In this document: one piece after another, positions 12,001-24,403 of the stretch
Numbering within the stretch: the first letter of the stretch is position 1
Layout of the letters: each line of letters begins with the position of its first letter
Origin: Acephala macrosclerotiorum
Taxonomy: Eukaryota > Ascomycota > Leotiomycetes > Helotiales > Mollisiaceae
Direction: 5' to 3'
DNA length: 64,000 nucleotides
Assembly: GCA_014904845.1 (NCBI GenBank)
Contig: MU119202.1
Coordinates: forward strand, 1,240,001-1,304,000
Made by a program: the position numbers and the translations under genes
Notes under the pieces: generated by a model
Database searches by the model: none
Told to the model about the DNA's origin: nothing
Seen by the model: only the letters and a program-made list of their open reading frames with translations

Positions 12001-13298
12001 TCACCAAAGACGACAAAGACTTCGAAACTATCAATCTTTCGCTCGTCTCAACACTACAATGCCTCGGGTCAACAGAGCGAGAAAGGCTTCACGGCAACCT
12101 GGACATAGCACAGGAAATGCATATGAGTGCATATAAGTACATGAGCAAAAAATTCGAAGCAAGTCACGTCGATACACTATCCGCGAGATGGGAGCTAGCT
12201 TTGACGAGACTGAAGAATGGCCACGAGGATGCCATCTCAGAGCTGAGCGAAGTTACCGAGATTCGAAGGAAAGTCTTAGGAGAAGACCATCCTGATACGT
12301 TGGCGGCAAGACATCACCTCAGCGTCGCAAGATTCAACGCTACTCACGATCCAAAAGAATTAGTCGAACAGGCAGAGGTACTGCGTCTTTGCATCCATCT
12401 CCTAGGACCAGAGCATTCGATCGCGAACTCGGCACGCATCGACCTTGCTAATGGCTACCACTCAATCAACAAGCTGGAGGAAGCAGAAAGATTACGCTTG
12501 GAAGCCCTTTCCGTTCAAATCAAGACCTTGCGCCAACCAGAGCTGACCGGATCAGAAAAAGCCATATACGACGAGACCTTGGCAAAACTAGGAGTTCAGA
12601 TTCAGGACCAACTAGATCCCGAAGTGAACTCCAATCCCCAAGACGACCCAGCACCAACCCACTGCCACGAAACCATAATCGCGAATCTAGCAGCACTTGT
12701 ACTAATATACGTTGACCTCGCCCAATCCCAGTCCCAATCTCCCCTATCCTCGTCCTCGTCCACCTCCTCATTATACGAAAAAGCCATCACGGCTCAACAG
12801 CTCGTAATCTCCCAACAGAAACTCCTCGGTCCCCCAAACACACCCGAGTTCCCAGAAGTACTCGAAAGCATGTCCACCCTCGCACTAATCTACCAAGCCG
12901 CCTCCCTCACCTCCTCCGCCATCGCACAATACGACCTCATCTGCGCCACTGCATCCGAATCCTCCGTCCTCCATTTCACAGCGCAATCCAATCTCGGTAC
13001 ACTGCTCTTCCTTCAAGGCGACTATCTCGCCGCCGAGGAGATTCAGGAAACAGCTTATGGGAAAAGGGAGAGATATGGGGTTGAAGTTGTTGGGGAGAAG
13101 GAGTACGTGATTGCGGCGTTTAATTTGGCGTTGACGAAGAAAAAGTTGGGGAAGGAGGAGGAGGCGGTTCATTTCATGAGTGAAGCTGTGGATGGAAGTG
13201 AGGCTGCGTTTGGGAGGTTGGATGGGACGAAGGAGAGGATTTTGGATACGTGGAAGGAATGGAGGGATGCAGAGGCAGAGGAGGGAAAGAAGGTGTGA
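9030..13298 (+). CDS. Degenerate alpha/beta-hydrolase (SesB-like) fused to TPR array
   Basis: Three exons, 9030-9121, 9188-9809 and 9870-13298, give 1380 residues. The second intron is 60 nt (GTAAGT...TTCAG) and happens to be open in frame; leaving it in would add 20 mostly hydrophobic residues. Residues about 30-240 resemble the lipase-like N-terminus of fungal NLRs: VIFVHGL strand and a nucleophile elbow. The elbow reads GHGAAG instead of GHSxGG, so the catalytic serine is absent. A Ser/Thr/Glu-rich linker follows, then from about residue 420 many kinesin-light-chain-type TPRs (motifs such as GKEHPSTL, GEEHPETI, GEDHPDTL). A six-residue tandem repeat (SKPGEV) sits in the array. In fungal NLRs a NACHT or NB-ARC normally lies between these domains; no P-loop is seen here. 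Likely a scaffold or sensor rather than an enzyme. Confidence 0.85.
11844..11933 (+). repeat. In-frame 18-bp tandem repeat within TPR gene
   Basis: Five successive 18-bp units beginning tcaaag. The last three are identical and encode SKPGEV; the first two are diverged (SKAEGI, SKLGEI). A multiple of three keeps the frame, so copy number can vary without breaking the protein. Confidence 0.9.
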
Positions 13299-14144
13299 TG
13301 TTTAGCGTTGGCGTTTGGACGGATGGATGTATTTGTATTTATGTAGTGATACCCATGGATGTATAGTACGGGGTGTGATTTGACTTCGGACATGTTAGAT
13401 AATGCAAGGACTTTGACAATACCACCGCTCTCTCTCGTGATATGTACGTGCAACTTTAAACTTGAACTACTTGTCCAGCTCTAAGCCAAACATTGACACC
13501 TCAAATGCATCCATCCTTCTGAACAATCCTCAACATTTCAAAAATTCACTTCACAGGCATCAACAAAAATTCTAAAACACAATACAAAATATATAAATAT
13601 AACAATTTTGCCAATTCATTTTCATTGATCCGATCCAGGCTCCAATGACCACCATCTCACGAGCTCTTCAATCGTAATGATACTAATATCCTTTCCCCAC
13701 TCCAACCTCAAGCCCCACCACTTCTTCACACACTACCACTCAAACAATATAAAAGGTATAACAGACAACCACCCTTTGCCGACGAAACCCAGTCCAGCCG
13801 AGTCGCCAGCACCATATGATACAATTATATCTCCTCCCCCAACATTGAAATCACAGGTCCCACAATCCCCCAACCAGAAGGAAACCATCCATCATATCAA
13901 CAAATTACACGAACAGAAGAGAGGACATTCTCAAACGCCAAATCCCTGCCAGCCAGTCTTTTTTGAGGTTGCTTGCGCCGTGAGGCCAATACATAAGAAA
14001 GACTTCGTGTAAACATTATCTGTATCTCCATACATCCAAATACCTATCAGAAACTAAGATAAAAAAACAAAATATATAGGTAAGGGTATCTGCGTCATGT
14101 GCTGCGATCAATTTGCCTAAAAACAAACACAAACATCTTTTCTT
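13299..14144. other. Convergent intergenic region
   Basis: About 850 bases, A+T-richer than the flanking exons, between two convergent genes. It should contain both 3' UTRs. The 111-codon frame at 13677 is Pro/His/Ser-rich and unsupported. Confidence 0.55.
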
Positions 14145-17100
14145 TTAAAACATGCCCCCTTCAATAGGACGTGGTGGGCTACCGGACGGGAACGATCCGG
14201 GCATTGCTGGACTTGGAGCTGCGCGTACAGCTTCTCGAGCTCTGGCGTTGAGATTCCCTCCTTCGCTGGAGGATTTGCGGAGTTTTCCTGCGCGGGTTTT
14301 GGGCTTGGGGTCTTCGTCTGCGGAGAAGGTGCTCATTTCTTCGCTGGATTGGGTCGCTTGTGGAATTGAGTATTGCTCTTCGTAGTCATCTTTTCTTCCT
14401 AGTCCGAACATGGCTCGAGTTTGGCGACGTCGGGGATTGACGGGTGGAATAGGAGGGGCGTGGATTTCTGAACCGTTCTTGAGTGAGGATCCTGGCGGAA
14501 GGTTGACGGTATCGATCCTGGACGTCGAAGAGATGAATCTTGGCTCAGAAATCTCGTACTTGTTGATCGATCTCTTACGCGCACCAATTCCTTGAGGCAC
14601 CCCTCCAGTTGGGGTACTGGTTCCAGAACCTGCTGGTGAAGCTTGGACTAGGGCAGGTGTGGGGTTGACAACGAAAGGAGCTGTAGGAGATGGTCTTGGT
14701 GCTTTTCCAATCTCCATTATATCACCACCAGTCTGCACGGCCAAGGGCTTCTGAAGATGGTCGAAGTAGCCTGGCCTGCTGTTGCTTCGAGCTCGAGGAT
14801 CTGGACCCATCATAGGAGACGGTATCATGGGAGACGGTATGGGAGACTGTTGGAATCCCATGGGGGTGCCAGGTGACCTAGGGAGAAGGCGGTTTGGTGG
14901 AGGTTCAAGGTCTGCATACGCGCCTTGAGCAGAACTTGAATATCCCTCTGCCATAGCCTGGGCCAGGTCATCTCTATATCTTCCATTCCGACTCTTCGAT
15001 CGACCACCGGATGTGTCAGAACCGGATCGGTCACGAGAAGTGCGAGATTGAGGGCGTGAATCGGATCGAGTGGTGCCTGTGCTATCCTTGCTCTCTCGAC
15101 TGCTCGTGGTACCATTTCGGTGTGCGTAGGTTACTGGAGGTGGTTTTCGCTCTCTGCTAGGCGTCCGGTGCCGGGTCCGAATATTAGGGGGGACGCGTTC
15201 ATTACTCTGTCCTTGGTAGCGAGGTTGGTTATCCATCCTGGAATTCGGCCACTCACTCTCATGGGGATCCTGGGCCGTCCTCTGCTGATGCTTCATGGCC
15301 ACCTGACGCTCTCTTTCACGCTGAGCATCTCGTCGTGCCTGGCGGAAAGCTTTGGTGGTGGGAGGTGTTGTCTGAACGCCGCGCATCATTTCCTCTTCCT
15401 CCTCTTTCCAAGCATCATCGAAGTTGGATTTGCCTGGCGAAGGAGAACTGGTCATGGTCGCATTTCCGATACCAAGCATTTTCATCGCTTTCGATTGTCC
15501 AGGCGTCGCAGGTTCCTTTTGTCGAACAACCAGAGAACCTCGGCTTGTCTTAGTCTTCAAAAGACCCAGCGCGTTAGTTTTGGCTAGAACAGCGTTCATA
15601 GGAAGTTCCTTGGGGAGGTCAACGAGAGGCATGGGACTTGCAGATCTACTCTCTGATTCATGGAAGCTTTTCAGGTTCTCCGTAATTTGTCTGCGCCGGG
15701 AGGCCAGCTCATTCTTGAAGTCCAGTTGCTCCTTTTGCGTTTCCGAGCTCCCGTCTCGGGTGTGGTGAATTTCCAATTCTCTTTGCCAGTCAGATTTCAT
15801 GGGTGATTTCCTCGTCGCGTCGAGATTTGGCGACCGAACAGAGAGAGGTGGCGGAGCAAAACTGTTTCCATTCAGAGAGTTAGCAGCTCCATCTTGCCCA
15901 AGACTGCTCTCGCTGTAATGCACTTGGTCCCAGTCATCATTATCCCATGGGTTGTTCTTGGTGCCATAATCGTTTTGTGGCATTGGATCCATGGGATCGA
16001 GCGGAAAGCGCGAGCCAAAGTTGCCTGAAGGGACATTTCCATAGACTGACGAGGTGTTGCTGTCTGTCCTCATATGTTGACGCACCATTCCGCTCAAACC
16101 AGTGGCGGGGCCCAATGTCGGCGAGTCGGTAGGTTCTTGTGGTGCTGCAGGTGACAGGTTGGATGGCTTAAAAGTAGGACTTCGGCTCATTGGCTCATCC
16201 TCGACTGGACGTTGACGGAGAGCAGGATGTTGAGACTCTGGAGGTCGTTCAAGGGAGATCTGCTGATCTGGATCGTAAAGATGGGAAAGATCTAGCGGTT
16301 TGGGATGGGTTCTTGTCTTCAGTGGTTCAGGCTCAACTCGGGACGTAGTTGAAGTATCATTTGGCGAACTGAGGAAAGTTCCTGAAGCGATTGCTTTATT
16401 TTCTGGGACTGTGATTTGTTTCGGCGTCTCGGGTATGCGATCATGAGGCAAGAAGTTCCTCTGGGCTGACGAATTGGATATGGACCTCTGTGATGCAAAT
16501 GTAGCATTCGACTCGGCACGCATTCGGCCTGGCATCTGTTGCTGCTTTAGGAGGAATGCAGTGGGAGGCGAGTGTTTCCTTGGAGGTGAGGTTTCTCGTC
16601 CTTGTTGCATCTGCAATTGCCTTTGCGAGTACTTGTTTTCATCGTAGGGTTGTGCGGGTTTCGAAAAGGCATTGAGGGCCGTCGCCTTGCCTCTGTCATT
16701 TGGCTGAATAGTCAGAAGCCCTTGTTCCTCATGCTCACTCATTGGCGGGCTCAGTGGTGGAGATGTCATCCCGAACGGCTTCGTCTCTGCAATTGTGTGC
16801 TGTCGAACGCCGAAATCGAATGTTCCCATTGAAGGTCCTGTTGGCGGAGGACTAGCGCCTCTAAGATTTGGCATGCTTCCCTTGCTTGCGATCTGCACTC
16901 GGTCTCCCCAACGATCAGCAGGATGGCTAAAGGTTGGTGATGGTCCTGGGGGTGGTGTGTGGCCTCCCAATGTCCGTTGTCTCGTCAAGCTGTCGATTCT
17001 GTTCATTGCAGATGACTGTTGCTCGTGCAGGTGATTGTCAAGCCCAGTCTCATAGAGCCGTCGAGTCTTTGTGACTGATCTCTCAAGCCCATTGGTGCCA

Positions 17101-17957
17101 GCTGAAGGTACATTTGGGGAAATAGGTGTGTGCCCTCCACTTAGTGATGGCGTCCTTTGAGAAGTGACCGAGGTAGCAGCGGTAGAAATCCGAGTATTCG
17201 AAGGTCCAGTGGAGGATGTGGTAGAGGATGTTTCCCTGTTGCGGTTGTAGCCTGAGAGTGGTGGAGAGCTTGGTCGTGATGCTTGTGCCTCGTTCTCCTC
17301 TCGCTCTCGTTCTAGGCGTTCTGCTTCCTCCTTCTGCTGCCTTTCCTTCTCCCTAAGCTTCTGAAAAGCAGATTGACTGACATCATTGTCATACAAAGTC
17401 CTGTTTCCCATGGAGATCTTTTGCCGACCTCCAAACAAATTATTACTTTCTCCTGGCTTCGCCCGGTTCATTATGCTGCCGCTATGCTGCGAGTCGTCAT
17501 CCGTGCCATAGCCTTCAGCTGTACCAAAGGAATCTGTCCTGCCATATGCAAATGGAGGCCTGATTGATCCATTGATTGACGATACTTCGGCAATGTCCGA
17601 GAGTCCATGTGCTTGGAATCCGAAGTCGTTCATCCTCGACTGCCGTTTTGGAAACAGTACACTATCGTCACTCGCCTTGCCAATCTTCGACTTAGGGTCA
17701 TCTTGTTCTCGTAGCATAGAAAACCGTGCAGACAAACCACTCATCAATAAACTCGTTCGAAAGTCGTCCGTGGAGGGTAATGCCGAAGTAAGGTCCAGTT
17801 CTGGTTTTGGAGGTTCCTCCACGCTCTTCTTGCCGCCTAGCCTAAATGTTTTCGAAGGTTTTATGGTTGGCATTGACGGTCCATCCGAGTCGGTCGAAGC
17901 TCTAGCAATACCATCCCCATTCTCCTTCTTGTTCTTCTTCGTCCGGAATCTATTCAT
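14145..17957 (-). CDS. Large intrinsically disordered protein, function unknown
   Basis: Single exon, 1270 residues, start at ATG 17957 (MNRFRTKKNKKENGDG). The N-terminal 130 residues look the most conserved type of sequence: a basic start, a K-T-F-R-L-G-G-K-K patch, and the helix SLLMSGLSARFSMLREQDD followed by a serine-rich DDSVLFPKRQSRM. A charged coiled coil (REKERQQKEEAERLEREREE) occurs near residue 200. The rest is dominated by Ser, Pro, Gln and Arg with many SP/TP sites, suggesting a phosphorylated scaffold. The C-terminal 150 residues include an ordered-looking ARKRSINKYEISEPRF motif and a Pro-rich end. No enzyme domain recognised. The length of the uninterrupted frame and uniform codon use make it certainly coding. 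Confidence 0.82.
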   Translation of the reverse strand: MNRFRTKKNKKENGDGIARASTDSDGPSMPTIKPSKTFRLGGKKSVEEPPKPELDLTSALPSTDDFRTSLLMSGLSARFSMLREQDDPKSKIGKASDDSVLFPKRQSRMNDFGFQAHGLSDIAEVSSINGSIRPPFAYGRTDSFGTAEGYGTDDDSQHSGSIMNRAKPGESNNLFGGRQKISMGNRTLYDNDVSQSAFQKLREKERQQKEEAERLEREREENEAQASRPSSPPLSGYNRNRETSSTTSSTGPSNTRISTAATSVTSQRTPSLSGGHTPISPNVPSAGTNGLERSVTKTRRLYETGLDNHLHEQQSSAMNRIDSLTRQRTLGGHTPPPGPSPTFSHPADRWGDRVQIASKGSMPNLRGASPPPTGPSMGTFDFGVRQHTIAETKPFGMTSPPLSPPMSEHEEQGLLTIQPNDRGKATALNAFSKPAQPYDENKYSQRQLQMQQGRETSPPRKHSPPTAFLLKQQQMPGRMRAESNATFASQRSISNSSAQRNFLPHDRIPETPKQITVPENKAIASGTFLSSPNDTSTTSRVEPEPLKTRTHPKPLDLSHLYDPDQQISLERPPESQHPALRQRPVEDEPMSRSPTFKPSNLSPAAPQEPTDSPTLGPATGLSGMVRQHMRTDSNTSSVYGNVPSGNFGSRFPLDPMDPMPQNDYGTKNNPWDNDDWDQVHYSESSLGQDGAANSLNGNSFAPPPLSVRSPNLDATRKSPMKSDWQRELEIHHTRDGSSETQKEQLDFKNELASRRRQITENLKSFHESESRSASPMPLVDLPKELPMNAVLAKTNALGLLKTKTSRGSLVVRQKEPATPGQSKAMKMLGIGNATMTSSPSPGKSNFDDAWKEEEEEMMRGVQTTPPTTKAFRQARRDAQRERERQVAMKHQQRTAQDPHESEWPNSRMDNQPRYQGQSNERVPPNIRTRHRTPSRERKPPPVTYAHRNGTTSSRESKDSTGTTRSDSRPQSRTSRDRSGSDTSGGRSKSRNGRYRDDLAQAMAEGYSSSAQGAYADLEPPPNRLLPRSPGTPMGFQQSPIPSPMIPSPMMGPDPRARSNSRPGYFDHLQKPLAVQTGGDIMEIGKAPRPSPTAPFVVNPTPALVQASPAGSGTSTPTGGVPQGIGARKRSINKYEISEPRFISSTSRIDTVNLPPGSSLKNGSEIHAPPIPPVNPRRRQTRAMFGLGRKDDYEEQYSIPQATQSSEEMSTFSADEDPKPKTRAGKLRKSSSEGGNLNARAREAVRAAPSPAMPGSFPSGSPPRPIEGGMF

Positions 17958-20900
17958 CTTGCCAGCTCGTATGTATTATCCTCCTAGCAAAAACCAATTC
18001 TCAAATCTGAATCTCCCCTCTTCGAAAACTGACAGCGAGTGTCAAAGTGAGCACACTCACGACTTTGATCTAAGCTCCTCCAGCTTGCTATTATGAGACT
18101 TCGGCTTGCGGAGCAGGCGAGGATTCAAAATGAAGGACTGAAATAACTCGAATAGCTCGAGAGTTAAGAGTAGATGGGGTCTGTTCTGCAGTACAAGCAT
18201 CAGCCCTGAAGATAAAAAGAATGACGAGTAGAATCAAGAATTGGGGTAACACACGGGCTGCTGGGTAGGGTTGTAGGTTGGGTTCACCCCAATCCTGTCA
18301 GAACAACGGCACGTACCAGGGAGAATGATTCGTTTCGAAAATAAGTTGAAATACTATATGGCAATCAGATATCGATTTGGGTGTCTGAAGTCAGCTGGGG
18401 TCGACAGGTATTGTGCTTTAAGTTTGGAAATGATTGTGTCGGGCACGTTTCGGCACCCTGGATTATCGCTGTCGTTCCTGTTCGAGTATTTCGTTTTGCC
18501 CAATGGTTCATCACAACCTTGAGGATTCTTCTGCGGACCCGGTGTCAAAAGAGGGTAATGGGTAGTTGCAATGATCGAATGTTCTTCGCACGTCGAAGAG
18601 TGGGAGTCGTAATTAGAATAGATGCACGGCGCGTCGACGCAGCCTGGACGGATGGATGCAGATGCAGATGCAGACGAAGGAGTGGTGCTCAGCAAATCGT
18701 GTGACGGTGCTCTAATCGAATCTGCGAGGTCGTAATGAACGTGGTGGCCGGACGCTGCAGACTCTGTGGTAGAGTTCAGCAGGCTTCCTGTCCGTTTGGT
18801 CGAGCTGTCGTTGTTTCCTCGAGAGCGGGAAAGGCGTTGATGCAGAGAAAGAGAGCGTGAGCAATGCAATCAATCCATGCCCTGACAGAGAAGAAAACCA
18901 ACGGCGGGACGGAGCAACGGGGGGAGGACCTTAGAAAACGGGTGTGAAGAGTCTTGGTCGAGTCGAGGTTCTGGGGGCAGCCGCTAGCGAGGCTTATGCA
19001 GAAATGTTCCTGGCCGCAGATGAGCGTTCCACTGAAGTGCCGTCGGGCCCTTAAGAAACGCCTTTGTTTTTATTGCACGAGAACGCCGCCGCCACAACCA
19101 GTCACGATGAGACAGAGGAGAAGGGGAGGGAGGATCGAAGAAGAAGTGATGGTCAAGAGCATTGTGAATCAAGTCAGCAACCAGAGACACGCGCTTCTAC
19201 TTTCTGCTTCTCTTGCTCCAATGATTGCAGGAGAGCGACTGCGCTTGCATTCGATATTGAGTTCAAGCATGAATTCGTTCTGCAGCTTGGTGCCCCTGTT
19301 GACTTCGGGAGTTTGTCACCGGACGTGCTCATATGCATATCCGCATCCACCAAACCTCGAAATTCCTCCGTACGTCACTCCCAAACACCACCAGCACTGT
19401 GTTCTATCACAACGTGCAGCTCGCCAGACATCTGCAGTACTTTGGTGCTTACTCGCTGCTCCTCAGAGGCATTCCTTTTGCATCAGGGCTATGGCGATAC
19501 ACCGCCAAAGATCAGACCTTCAACTTCTCCTTCTCCTGACCCCTTGTCCAGGCCACGCGCTCTGAATTAAGCTGTGCTCAAGCATGGTGACGGTTTGCTG
19601 GAAGTCGGCCTGCCAGTGGCCGATCAGCCTACCATCGAGCGCCAACGAGCCTGCCGTGGGTGTTTCGCGTTTAGCAGCTCGTCTCGAGCTCACGCCGTGA
19701 TCTCGCACTGGAAGTACCTTTTCTTCATCTCTTTTTCACCTCATGTTTGCGCGTCGGTGTCTCATGGTACCGATGAAGGCGTTGATACTGTACCGTCGTT
19801 GTAATTACCTTGCCTTGCCCTCCGTCTCTCCGGGGTCGGTCACGTTTCCTCACCTCTTGCTCTCGACTGTCTCCTCGGCCTTTCGGCTCTACCTTTTCTT
19901 TGTCTCTCCGACTCTCTCGGAGTTCTAGATGTCTTGCGGGACTTTCTTTTCTTTTCAATGTGACGTGAAGCCTCATGTCTCTTATCACCGTCCAAGCACG
20001 GCCCATCGGTCCAATACCAGGCTTCCCCACGACCAACGGAATATTCACGGTTTCAGGTTTCCCACAGATCGAGAAAATCGTCTTATCAAAATGCAAAGTC
20101 CAAGTTAATTTTGTCTTCAGCTGCCTCAGCGCTGTCGCAGGATGCGTGGGTTTGTACAACCAGAACTTCGAGTCCTCCGACCTATTGCAGGAAGCAGCAA
20201 GGGGCCAAACGCTGTGCAACCCCAACCAACCAGAAATAAAATATCACGAAAACGGCACACAAAATGTTCCAAATGGGACTTTGTCGCGTGTGCCCCAAAA
20301 AGGGGTAAACCATGACTAGTCTCCAAAGTAGCTTAGTGCAAGGCCTGCAAGGCCTGCAAGGGCGCAACGCAACACCGTGCACAGTTTCCACACCCGCGGA
20401 AACGGCCTTGGAGGCCACATCCCGCGCACCAGTCATCTCGCTCCTGTACCTGACGCTTGACCCCTTTAAGCATCGAGTCGCTCACGTCCCGCCAGGCTTT
20501 CCCAGCCCATGACCGACTCCCGGGACGGATCATTGGAGCTCATCTCATGGTCGTCTCAGGGGGATCATGAAGCTCTCCATCCAGAAAGCAAAACCGACGA
20601 TCTCGTAGAAATAAATTTAGTGAACGACCTGGACTTCTCAGCCTCCTTTTCACGATGATCGCGGCGAGGCGGAAGAGGGGGAAAGCCTCACGCAAAGTAC
20701 AGGAGAGAGCGGAACGAATGGCGTCCACGCCGTGGCAGGATTTTCATACTGGAGGAGCACGGCCGACGGTGCGACAACTTTCGAGATTAATATTACCCCC
20801 ACCCAGCTCTCAGATCTGTCTTCGTTTTCGTCACTCGGACGATCCCCGACGATGAGCTTACTTTTCCCATCATCAGAGTTTGACAGCTGGCCAGCAATTC

Positions 20901-21411
20901 GCGATCACGGTTCGCTGCAGGCTCATGGCCTGTTGAGACGTCCATTTCCGATGTCTTTGTTGTCAGAGCGATTCATGCGATCAACATACCACATCTCAAC
21001 TTTCCATCTCATACTTTTGAAACGAACGGTTCTCTGAAATGCGACGACATTCGATGAACTGCAGCATCGTCGTTCGTCGCTGTCAACGACGGTACGCTTA
21101 TGCAGCCTTGCCAATGGACTCAAATTTCTGCAACTATTGAGACATGGGCTATAAATTATCGGAATACAGTTATGAAAAGTCGGCGGATTATCTCCGCTAT
21201 CCTATCAACATCAAGCCTGCTCAGTTTAGCCTGCTCTCAAATTCAATATGCAGAGCTCAACGTCTTCAAACCATAAAATGAGGGATCCCAAACCTTCCAG
21301 CCCAAGATCTCAAACTCATCTGGAAAAAAAATGACAACTCAACAACAACAAACGCCCTCCCACACCTCAAGGGTTGTTCTAGAAACCCACATTCTCACAT
21401 CATCACGTCAC

Positions 21412-21460
21412 GTCACTCATGTCGCTCATGTCGCTCATGTCGCTCATGTCACTCATGTCA
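21412..21460 (+). repeat. 9-bp minisatellite
   Basis: Five head-to-tail copies of gtcRctcat (three gtcgctcat flanked by one gtcactcat on each side) plus a partial sixth unit. Confidence 0.9.
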
Positions 21461-23734
21461 ATTCTCCTTGCTTCTCATCTCGTTCTTTCAATCTGCAACG
21501 TCCGTCTCTGTTTCCCTCCCCACCAGATCATGATTTACGATCACCTCATCTCGCTCAACCTGCTCCTTCCTCTCAACCGCTCTGCGCACCCTGCGCTGCA
21601 CTCATCCAGGCATCTCCGCACCCTGCGAGCCATGAACCTCATCCAAATCGGCTTCTAAAATCTTACCCGGACCTCTTCCTCCTCGGATTCGCCCACCACC
21701 CACCCAGCTCTTGCCAGGATCTCTCTACAAAAAAACGAAATGACAACCAAGTCCTCGGGTCAGGGCTGAACCTAGCACCCAACCCGGCAATCACTATCGC
21801 GAGATTACATCTGTCCAGACCAGAAACCTCGGCCCATCCTAGTTTTTCTCCATCTGATTGGGAGATGCCCACCTTTCCCCCTCCTTCATCTCGAACGAAA
21901 CAGGGTTTGCAAGCGCTCCCTTCCTTTCATCTCTCATCGGCCTAATGTATGGTCGCCACGCGATTCAAATAAACCATCTCCATCAAGCCCCGCTCCTTGT
22001 CTTGCCCAAGTTTATATCCCGTTTTTAACTTGGCTGCCGGAACTGCCTAAAAAATAAACCACCAACGGTCGTCCTTACTCAAGGCATCCCCCTCCGTGTT
22101 TAGATAGTCCCCTCTTGGTGCCTCCCTCCATTTTTCGTCATGTTCTCATTCGTTCACGAGGCCGTGGATTTCTTAGCGGACGAGTAGATAGTCGATGAAG
22201 CCGTCGTTGAAATCGGGAATTAAAAAAAAAACTAGAGAACAAGGGTTGATACACGGTATCGCGATGCATAATCATTCAAATCTCTGTACTTCCCCGCACG
22301 CGACCGCAGATTCCGAGGCACGCGTTGAGAACCAATTGAATCCAGCCCTAAATTCATCAACGTGTTTTTTGGTTGGAATGATGTCAGATGTGCGAGGGTG
22401 AAGGAACGTGGTCGCGAGCGGGGACGAGGTTTTACTGTACGTCTGTCTGCATGCGAACGGAAATTGGGGATACAACATACTTTCTCCTCGTCCTTGTCGT
22501 CGGAAAGCAAACCTCGGAAGGAGAAATTAAACGAAAGTTTTCCAGAAGCTGGGTACGGTAGAACAGAACACTGCATATAGCCTAATCAATGAAACCGTTG
22601 TGTGTGGGGTTGAAGCTTCGCATGTCATTCTGCAGCTACTCGATATCGCAGCATAGATAGCTTCAACGTCCTCGTTATTCCCAAGTCTGAAACTTATACC
22701 AAGATTTTGGGTTTATAAAGTGCTGTAGGAAATGCAGGGACGCGCTATCAATTTCTCCGTGGTTGCATCTCAAGTGAGTACAGATGAGGGGTTCAAACTT
22801 ACTCTTGCCGAAAGTTCACGCCAACTATTGCAAGGCTGCAGAAGCGTTGGCTCCCCCGACTTATCGTCATCGTTGTTGGTAGCTGATTGAAGTATATGAC
22901 CTACCCCAGGGACTAAAGCTCTAGATCCAGAGGGACTTTGACTTTGACAACGCATGCACCGAACTCAGCATGTCCCAGTCTGTCAGCGAGGTTTGAGTTC
23001 AAGATACAATTTTCATTGAGAGTCTGCTCTCAACTCTCAAATCCATCATCCCCAGGACATTCGCGCACCCTCCATCTCCGCATCCTCCTCATTCAACTCC
23101 GTCAACTCTACCCAAGATTAGCTTTCGCATTCAACCATACTTCAATATCCCAGACATTTAAAAAAATATTAGAAAATAAATAATATGCCGCTTCTGAACC
23201 GCCTTACGCTCTTGTCTAATCTCATTTCTCAACTTAACCGGCTTAGCCTTTTCGCTTCTCCTTTTCTTCTCCTTTCTCTTTTGTTGCGCTGGCGTTAATG
23301 GTTTCTTAAGCTTTCATACACATAAATGTCCCGTCTGTCAGTTTTGGGGCATTAACTAAGTCTTAATTTCAGAGTGAATGGGAAGGGTTAAAAAGTAAGA
23401 ATGTGGCTTCTCGACAACAGGCAAATTACTCTAAAAACTCAACCGTCAGGCCTACGTGCTTTTTCTCGTAGTGTATTTGTTAGTTTCGTACATCCTAAAA
23501 TCTGCATCTCTCCATGGATTAAGCATTTGAAGGTGACTACGGGAGGAAAATATGTACAAGCTTCTTCTCATTCACCTTCTCCACCGCAGCGACACCCGCA
23601 GAACCAGCTCGATCTAGCAAGATGAAATCCCCAGGGGCAGACATTTGCAAATGTAATTTATGAGTTGAGTTGCTGGTTTCAAGAGAGGGGGTTGAGGTTG
23701 GTTGATGTTTGTGTGGGGAGAAGGATTTTTGGAA

Positions 23735-23760
23735 GGGAGGGGGAAGGGGGAGGAGGTGGG
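23735..23760 (+). other. G-quadruplex-like tract
   Basis: Four runs of three or more G separated by loops of one to seven bases, inside about 150 bases of strongly G-rich plus strand. It matches the usual G4 pattern. No adjacent gene start was identified. Confidence 0.6.
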
Positions 23761-24403
23761 TTGAGGTTGTGGCCGTAGTTAGGGGGAGGTGGTTAAGCGA
23801 GGGGGTGAATTCGCTTGCGAGGGGAGTGGAGGTGAATCGGTTGATTTTGTGGGATGAAGGAACAAGGAATTGCGAGAGAACTTAGCGAGTGCTCAAAGTT
23901 CTGTTGTTGATCGGGGCAATGTGGTTGTTGTCTTGAAGGGCTTAAACATAGGGGGCCAAGGGCAAATTGCGGGATGCAGCTATGAGATTGGGAACGTGCT
24001 TTTCAAAATCCTTGCTCGCTGAAGACGTTATTTTCGTGTTTGCTTACCTATGATATTTGTGGGCTGTGCTACTTGAACAATGGCTTATGACCACCACTCC
24101 GGTCAGTTCTCATTGTTTTTGAATCTCTTCGCTTTCATTAGACTTTGCTCAAAATTTCTTCGCAGTTTAGAGGGAGATCTAGATCTCGATATCTTACTGC
24201 CAGTTCATGCCCAGCATTTACTTCCCGTGGTTGATATGTTGCAGAACTGGACACTTTACTATTCACCGGAAGTTTATATCCCACGCAGTCTCGAAGATAC
24301 TCAAGGCTAGTATGAAGAGGCAAGTTTTGGTTGATGTCTCAATACCCTCTCAAAATCCCTGAATGCTGCCACGCTTCTACGTCAAGCTTACCATTTCTTT
24401 AAG

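Noticed and set aside
18354..22576. Long frames on both strands (for example 18954-19565, 19725-20225, 21331-21945)
   Set aside because: They overlap one another on opposite strands, have low-complexity or basic random composition, and show no domain or splice logic.
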